Of a stretch of 64,000 bases of DNA, positions 57,142 through 64,000 are shown one piece after another. The first letter of the stretch is position 1. Each line of letters begins with the position of its first letter. The DNA comes from Laburnicola sp. R22_1. Lineage: Eukaryota > Ascomycota > Dothideomycetes > Pleosporales > Didymosphaeriaceae. Made by a program: the position numbers and the translations under genes. The notes beneath the pieces are model-generated. The model was not told the origin of the DNA. It searched no databases and saw only the letters and a list, made by a program, of their open reading frames with translations. The stretch covers positions 2,790,001 through 2,854,000 of the forward strand of contig JACONQ010000006.1 of the NCBI GenBank assembly GCA_014281115.1, given 5' to 3'.

Positions 57142-58985
57142 ATATACTTAGTAAGCGAGCGCGTAGTGTAAGCGAGCGTCTAACCCTACTAACTTTTTAT
57201 AATATATTACCTACTAATAATAATAGCTTAACTATCTATTATTTAATTGCCTTATAAAGAAGTAAATATTATTCTAGCTATTTTAGCTCTTAATTAAAAC
57301 TAATTTTAAAGTAAACTGCGCGCTACTATTACATACTAAGCCTCTTAAAGAATAATAGATTACTAACGCGCTAGAATCGCTACGTAACGCAATTATAAGC
57401 CTAACTTAAAGAAGCTTACTAAGCTAGAAGAGAAGGTGATTACTAGGCATATACTTAATCTAGATTTGTAAGAATTTCTACCCACTCTAGATACTATATA
57501 AGATATAGCGAATAAGCTGCTTACTAAGCGCGGCACTAGCTAGATAAATAAGAAGTAGCCTAGAAACTTTATTAAACAAATAGATAGCCTTACTACGCGA
57601 TTTAATTAACTATATAATTAATAGAGAGCCCCATATAAGAATTCTAAGATAATTAGAGCTTAGTTTAACTTTGTAGCGCGTATAAAAGCTACTTATAGTA
57701 TTTATAATAAGGATACCTATAACTTTAATCAGACTAGCTTTATAATAGGCAAGATATTATCTTAGCTTATTATTATAGGCTTAGAGAGACGTAGCTAATC
57801 AAAGGCTATTTAGCTAGATAATTATAAGTAGGTTACTATAATCTAGGGTATTAACGCTACTAAATAGGCGATTCCGCCCTTTATTATCTTCGCTGGCTAG
57901 TATTACCTCTCTTCCTAGTACTAGGAGGATAATATACTGCGCGATTAGGCTTTTATAGTTAGTAATAATAGCTAGAGTACTAATAAGCTTAGAGTAGAGT
58001 GGCTAAAACACTTTACTAAGCATATAGTAGAGTGTAGAGTAGGCGTGCGCTAGCTACTTATACTTAATAGCTATAAGAGCTATAACTTACTTAAATTTTA
58101 AGAGTTTTATAAGAAGAATAATATTTATACTTTCTATATACTACTATATTTATTACACCTCCTATAGCTACTTAATATTAGCTACTTCTTACTATTAAAG
58201 CGCATATATAGGCGCTAGATTAAGAGCCTAATATGTAACTATATTAACTATATTAACTATATTATAAAGCTAGAGTTTCTATTAGCCTTCTACGCAGCCT
58301 ATAAGTAGTTAATTATAAAGGAGAATATCTACATAAGCTTTTAAGGCGCTGGCCTAGTCCTATATAATCTAGAGGTAGTAATATTAAAGCTTAATATAAA
58401 GCTTTGTACGCTAACACTACCTACGCTAGAGGTTACCCTATAAAAAGCTAAAATACTAAGTAACACACATAAGCTAGGGGCTTAATTAATATTAATTTGT
58501 AATTTGATTTAGAGGTATAAGAGCTTATTACCTACTTTTATTATTAAGAGATTTAATTAGCTTAAGAAAGGCTCTATAAGAGCGATATATAAGATAGCAT
58601 TGATGCGCAATTAGATTAAGAGTCTTAAAAAAGTAAATAAGACTACTATAACGCGTAAATAGCGTAAAAAGAAGAGAATTTAGTAGTAAGACACCTTAAT
58701 AAAAGTAGAGGCAAAAGAGATTATTACTTAAAAGGATATTAAGTAGCAGCTAAAAGGAGAAATACGTTAAGGTAAGGCGTAATTAGGTGTAAGCTGCCAG
58801 ACTTTAGCGTGCTACAGCCGCTATAGAGAGACTAGCTATAATTTACAAACGTGTAAAAAGGATACTATAGATACTATTTAAACTATAATAGTAGTTCTAT
58901 TCTATTATCTTATTATATTATTAAGATACGTCGCTATAAAGACGCGAATAGTTAGTGGGGTTAGGCGCTTGCTTACCGGATACGT
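57142..58985 (+). mobile_element. Fot1/pogo-type transposon, RIPed copy C (1844 bp)
   Basis: It is complete, with termini ATATACTTAGTAAGC (from ACGTATCCGGTAAGC) and the inverse CTTACCGGATACGT, and TA duplications at 57140-57141 and 58986-58987 in the L leader. The transposase is on the plus strand, about 57240-58720: LTKLEEKVITRHILNLDL, then EFLPTLD..DIANKLLTKRG (CENP-B-type DNA-binding region), and YSIYNKDTYNFNQTSFIIGK (first DDE block, with NFDETGF decayed to NFNQTSF), then LIITGLERRS. It is inactive by TAA/TAG stops and loss of acidic residues. The extra subterminal repeat is at the 5' end here, unlike copies A and B. Confidence 0.88.
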
Positions 58986-59516
58986 TAATTTATCTTGTAT
59001 ACCCTATTCTCTATACGTAAGAGAATAGTAGACTAAAAACTTTATAGATATAGTAAGTAGATATTACTACTATATAAAATAAAGAAAGTAATTATATAAG
59101 ATATTATTAGCTATATAATTTATTTTATTGTTCTCTATTTTCTATACGAAAAAGAATAGTAGATTAAACCTTTATAGAGTTAGTAAGTAAATATTACTAC
59201 AATATAAAATAAAGAAAGCGATTATATAAAATATATAAAATCTATTCTTATTTATAAAGATAGTAGATTAACTCTTTTATTAAGTTAGTAAGTAGATATT
59301 ACTACTATATAAGATTTAAAAAAGACAGTGTACTAAGCACACTACTAGTAACTATATAATCACATAGTTAGATAATAATAAACCCTAATAAAGGGCGACC
59401 CTCTATATAACCAACCTATTAAACAAACTAGATACGTAATAGCTACTTTTACTATCTTATAAGAAGTCTCTACTACCTCGCATAAAGTTTCTACCGCCTT
59501 ATAAGATAATATTAAC

Positions 59517-61560
59517 ATGCCTAAGTATACTGGACTATATAATTAGTATATTAAAGAAATAGAAATATTAGAAAAAACACTACGTAAGAGAATAAGACCT
59601 ATATATTAGAATAATAAGATTAATATAGTAAATAATTCTGCTTAGTTAGAAATGCAATTATATATAGTATATACTATTACTAAGTATTATACATTATACT
59701 AGAAAGGAATAGCGTTCTTAGAGTTATTCTAGAAAGACTTTAAAGAATAGGAAGAATACTATTTTTTAGAGTTAGGCTATATATATAAGAGAGAACTTAT
59801 AGTAGTTCTAAAAGAAAAGAGTATTAAGCTAAGAATAAATACTAGAGCTATAAATACTAGCAAATTATACAAAGTAGCCTAAGGTAATATAAATACTACT
59901 TATATAATACTGCCTTTATTAGCTCCCTTAACACCTTATATATAGATACTAAGACTAATTCTAAAAATACTAGAGCTAACTAAGCTATTGTATATACCTA
60001 AATAGAGTAAGCTACTACTACTATAGGTACCTATATAGCTATAGGTCCCTATAGATATCTTAAGAAAGTCTTTATATAAGTACTAAGAATAATCTTATTT
60101 ATACAAATAACTAAATAAACCACTACTCTTTATATATAGTATGTAACTACTATTTTGTCTACCTATTTGCGACTATTAAATACTATATAGAATAGAGCCA
60201 TTATTAGCTAAATGCGAATCATAGGCACTATACTAATCTATATTGCCTAAGCCTATACTATAATCTAATCTATATAAGCTTTCGCCTAAGCATAATCTAC
60301 CTCTTTAGAGACTTCTAGCTAATAAGCTAATCTAATTCTAAAAGGTATAGAATAAGAAGAATAACTATATAGGAGCTCTATATAATATTTTATTAGATAA
60401 GACTAGGATCTTTATAGACCTATATAGACGCCTAAATATTACTAAGGATTAATATCTAGATATCTTTCTAGATATTCTTATTAGCTGTGCGACATAGTAT
60501 TACCTCTATACTATCTACCCTTGACAATTGTGGAAGCGCTTATATAAAGCACTTAATAGTTACTTTAATATTATTATTAACTATAACTAGTATTAAATAG
60601 ACTAGACTATAATAGCTTTTATATAATACTAGCGTAAAAACCCTAATAAGAGTCTATATAAAGTCCTAGAGGCAATAATGAATAGGCTTACTCTTATATA
60701 AAGAGTATTAGATGTAAACTTTACTAGAGAAATTTCTCTATACACTACTATTATATAAGTATACTATAGATAACTAGAGCTAGAGTAGACTATATTTACT
60801 ATTAAGCGAATTTATAAAGTGCTATTTACTAATCTCTATGCGTTAATCTAAGTTATAATTAATTGCTAATCTAATTAGCACTTATAAAAGACTAATATAT
60901 ACTACACTAATTATAAATATAATTTTTCTATATAAAAAGGCAGACTACTAGTCTTTTACAAATAAGAATTTTATAAAAGATTTATACTATTATTATTGCA
61001 ATATAGATTCTAATTAAATAATATTTATATAAGACTAAAGAAGTATTTTATATACTATAAGAAAGGTTATTAGTCTTTAAACTATCCGTACGAGAAGTAT
61101 ACCTACGTAATAAGATAGATATATAATACACAACTTCTTAGCCTATTTTCTAGAGTTAGTATCTATATAAAAGTAAAGAATAGAGGAACTTGTATTAATA
61201 GAAATGCCCTAGATAAATATATAGTTCGCCTAGAAACTAGTTAAAAGGGTAATACGTATTCTTCTGTCTAAAAAAGCCACCATAGTAGTATTAAAGCTAG
61301 GAAGGCCTAGTTAGTTAAAATCTATTAGTATAAGCGCTATTGTCTACACTAAGTTAGTATTATACAAAGATAAAATATTATATAATAAAGAATATAGTTT
61401 AGCACTATATAAAATAAGGGATTAGCTTAATAAAAAAGAAAAAGAGTTAGAAAAAAGGAACACGTATAAAGAGATATTTAAAGTAAGGGATAAGAAAAAG
61501 AAGAATAGAGAGAGAAAGCCTGCCTTATATATCTCTTCTTTCTATCTAGAGCCTTAATTC
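59517..61560 (+). pseudogene. L-element gag-like protein, RIP-degraded
   Basis: From ATG 59517 (MPKYTGLYN) one frame runs about 670 codons through many TAG/TAA codons, nearly all Gln-compatible. It opens with charged helical text (IKEIEILEKTLRKRIRPIY), then VNNSAQLEMQLYIVYTITKYY. It has a long middle region with NYIGALYNILLDKTRIF and an LYKVLEAIMNRLTLIQRVLD-like segment. At 61034-61090 a Cys-knuckle-like segment reads YFIYYKKGYQSLNYPYEK, readable as C-x2-C-x4-C...H with Cys and His turned to Tyr. It ends with a highly charged tail (RDKKKKNRERKP). The domain order and position after an LTR and leader fit gag. No pol follows. The assignment to gag is an inference. Confidence 0.6.
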
Positions 61561-61988
61561 CTACTCCTTATTAGTGTTTATCTTTCTCTTATCTAATATT
61601 GCACAATTACCTAATATTACTACCTAAATAGATAAGATAAATAGGTCTATCTATTATATAAGGAATAAACTAAGCAAAAGGGCTTTATATAGATAATATA
61701 TTACTACCGTAATTACGTTATTAACTATATAATATTACCTTTAACTGCTATTAGCTAAATATCTACTTTACTATTAATAAGCCTAATTACGCCTCTAATA
61801 AATAGTAGCAAGATATAATAAATAGTTACATAATAGAATCTTTCTACTAACTAGATTAGACTAGTAAGATTAGGGGAATATATAAATAAGAAAAAAGAAT
61901 ATAAATAGAGTAAATATTAGTAAGTAGATAGTTTGTATAAAGGAAAGAAAAACTACTAATAGTAACCTTAAAAATAAAAAGTTGCTAG

Positions 61989-62286
61989 TGTCTATATACT
62001 ATATACTATATAGACAAGAGTACCTAAAAGTATTAAAGTTTTAATATTATTATATAATAGTATTATATAGAAATTATATAATGCCTGTGCGTTATAGTCT
62101 ATACTCTATAGAATCTTCTTCTTTTTATTTACACTCCTTTTAGATATAAGTAATTATTACTAAAGTTAGTTCTATTATATTATTTTTCTTTTCTTATATA
62201 ATTGCCCTATACACTCTCAATGCTTACTAGTATAGAGAATTAGAATTTAATGTCTATATAGCTAGCTATAGAGTACCTATTTAATA
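61989..62286 (+). repeat. L-family 3' LTR
   Basis: It is 298 bp, starts TGTCTATATACTATATACTA and ends CTATTTAATA. A short duplication of ACTATAT near its start makes it slightly longer than the 5' LTR. Confidence 0.88.
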
Positions 62287-63910
62287 TCTGCCTATATAAA
62301 GTCTTCTAGTAATAGTAGTTATAATATAATAAAGTAGTTAATATTATTATAAATATAGTATATTGTGCCTAAATTAAAAATTATAAAGTAATATAATAGG
62401 TATATATTTAGGTCTAAATAGTAGAAGGTAGTAATAGTATTAAAACTTATAGTAATATTAGCGATTTATTTAATATCTAGTTATTTATTATTAGTAAGTT
62501 TAGTAATTTAACTTAGAATAGGAGTGCTTAATTATTTAATTCTTAGTATTTATAATTTTAAACACTTTAGAGCCTTTATGCGCTCTATAAGCACTAAGTT
62601 ATTTTTTAGTTTAAATCTAATTAATAATTATACTATAAGCTTTAGGTAAAACTAATTAGGTGCCTTTCTAGAAAATGCGTAAAAGCAGTCATATAGACTA
62701 TAGCGTTATTTATAAGTAGGGCACTTAAGGTTTAATTTTTCTTAGCTACTAACTATTATTAGCTTATTATCTATATTTATAAACTACTTAGATTTAGCTT
62801 TCAAGCTAGCTTTTTTAGCGCGTAATTTATCTCACTTAAGTAATACTACTTTATTTATAGAATAGGTATTTCTATTTATAGTTTAGGTAAGTGCACTACT
62901 ATTAGTAAGAGATATTCTAGTAATAGTAAAGACGTTTCTTTATTTTCTTTTAATTAGGTGCTATAGTGCTATATACTCTTAGAAGAGTTTTACTATATTT
63001 TTTCTTTTAAAGGTAGTATTCTTTTCTTTATTTTATTTAAAGCTTATAACCTATATAGGTATAATATTAGATACTACTTTTATAAAGTCTTATTTAACTA
63101 TATATAACTTTATAAGCTTTAAAACTCTATTAAACTTTACTTTAGTTGCTATATAATTATATTTAGTAAGCTAGATTTCCTATAATCTAGTAGACCTTAT
63201 TAGTTTAAGAGCGTTAAGATACCTACTCCTTATTTAGTATTCTTTCTCTTCTTAGTTAATTCTAACTATCTTTATAAGGTTCTTAATCTATTATCTAATT
63301 AATTAACTTAAACTATAGTAATTAGTCTATAAGTGTACTAAGGTTATTAACTAAATAAGGGTAACTATCTTATTAAGGTTTGCCTTTTCTTATTTATACT
63401 CTTAGTTAAGTAGTTTATAAGTTTTAAGTTAATTCTTATAGAAGTTATAATTATTTCTATATAACTTTAAACTAGTTCCTATAAGGTCTAATAGCTTTAA
63501 AGAATGTATATTCTTATCTTTAGTATTTATAGTAGTAAACGTCGCTATTAGAGTGTAGGCACTAATATCTAGTGCTCTTAGAAGAGTTAGTTTGCGCTTA
63601 GGTTAGGTCTCTTAGCCTAGATTAATAATATTTTAAATTTTAAAAAATTAAGCATAGGCTTTAATTTGTCTTATCTATAGTATATAGTTAGTATTTTTTT
63701 TAATTACCTTTTTTACGCTCTTTTTTATTACTAAGCAAAAGGCTCTACTTTTTTTATTATGTTATTTAAGATAAAAGCCTTTGTTATGCTACCTCTAAAT
63801 AGTTAATTTAACGCTATATAGTTAGTATAATTAGTTAAATATACTATAGCTTCCTTAAGCATTAATAGAGACATAATTATTAGTTTAATTAAGGTAGTAA
63901 GACTCTTAAT
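62287..63910 (-). pseudogene. Older RIPed copia copy, 5' half (protease, gag)
   Basis: It resumes the sequence interrupted at 55610. It matches young-element 50403-51888 with dense transitions, e.g. CCTATATAAAGTCTTCTAGT against CCATATAAAGTCTCCTAGCG. The protease region is at about 62330-62400, the gag zinc-knuckle region at about 62690-62740, and the gag N-terminus at about 63600-63870. A 120-bp element X fragment is inserted at 63695-63814. The ATG equivalent is near 63870. Confidence 0.86.
63695..63814 (-). mobile_element. Short (120-bp) form of element X with 14-bp target duplication
   Basis: Read on the minus strand it starts GCGTTAAATTAACTATTTAG, has AAAGGCTTTTATCTTAAATA and AAAAAGAGCGTAAAAAAGG, and ends in an A-rich tail AATTAAAAAAAA. 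The target duplication TATATAGTTAGTAT is at 63681-63694 and 63815-63828. It equals the first about 120 bp of X at 55931, but terminates in poly-A where X continues. Confidence 0.75.
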
Positions 63911-64000
63911 TATCTAATATAAAGGTATATTTTAATAAGATAAGATAAAAGCAATAAATTTAATATTTATTAAGATAAATCTAGTATATGTATATTATTA
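63911..64000 (-). repeat. Older copia 5' LTR, cut by window end
   Basis: TATCTAATATAAAGGTATATTTTAATAAG matches the LTR start at 52188 and, unmutated, TGTCAGATATACGGG at 51889. Only 90 bp are present. Confidence 0.85.

Larger units (their letters stand above)
55611..62286 (+). mobile_element. L-family LTR element, complete copy with nested X and Fot1 (6676 bp)
   Basis: The 5' LTR is 55611-55901 and the 3' LTR 61989-62286. The target duplication TCTAC/TCTGC lies at 55606-55610 and 62287-62291 (one G-to-A change). It matches CCCGC in the uninterrupted copia sequence near 50403. Removing X (55931-57078 plus duplication) and Fot1 (57142-58985 plus TA) leaves about 3.67 kb: LTR, leader with reiterated ATATTACTACTATATAAAAT blocks, one long gag-like frame, a short tail, LTR. 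No protease, RT, RNase H or integrase motif was found. Confidence 0.88.

Overview
This window looks like a filamentous ascomycete (Pezizomycotina; a Dothideomycete-type genome would fit). Most of it is extremely AT- and TpA-rich, and it is built of transposons damaged by C-to-T / G-to-A transitions at CpA/TpG. Ancestral Gln codons are now TAA or TAG and Cys codons are TAT. That is the signature of repeat-induced point mutation (RIP). One short island of normal base composition (about 21.2-26.1 kb) holds the only host-type genes. A second island (46.7-52.2 kb) is a much younger Ty1/copia retrotransposon. All boundaries and homologies were read by eye.

Layout. 1-21.2 kb is a nest of elements. 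A minus-strand Ty3/gypsy element (G1, about 0.8-9.5 kb) is interrupted by a 1.23-kb unknown repeat (called R1 here), which in turn carries a nearly unmutated solo LTR. Next come a second unknown element (X) containing R1 and a Fot1/pogo transposon, then a Tc1/mariner transposon with another R1 inside it, then an unassigned AT-rich stretch. At 20.4-21.2 kb is the RIP-damaged 3' end of a gene with 21-bp coding repeats. 21.2-26.1 kb holds a truncated short-chain dehydrogenase, a small membrane-protein gene with one in-frame TGA, and an intact F-box-type gene (24905-25984). A RIP-mutated F-box-like remnant lies just outside the island. 26.5-38.7 kb is AT-rich decay with degenerate GTTAGGTTAGAG-type minisatellites, two copies of an LTR element (called L here) in opposite orientation, a second Fot1 copy and a SINE-like 203-bp insertion. 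38.7-46.7 kb is a plus-strand chromodomain-bearing gypsy element (G2) split by a 1.84-kb short L element with perfect 5-bp target duplications. 46710-52180 is the young copia element, on the minus strand. 52188-64000 is an older, heavily RIPed copy of the same copia family, split by a 6.68-kb L element that itself contains X and Fot1.

The nesting gives a relative history. Copia, G1 and G2 are among the oldest layers. R1, X, L, Fot1 and Tc1 landed in them, and the solo LTR at 3978 and the copia at 46710 are the youngest. The least familiar components are R1 and X (no terminal inverted repeats, 13-15-bp target duplications, a short or 5'-truncated form) and L (an LTR element in which only a gag-like frame is visible). 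No tRNA, rRNA or CRISPR was seen.
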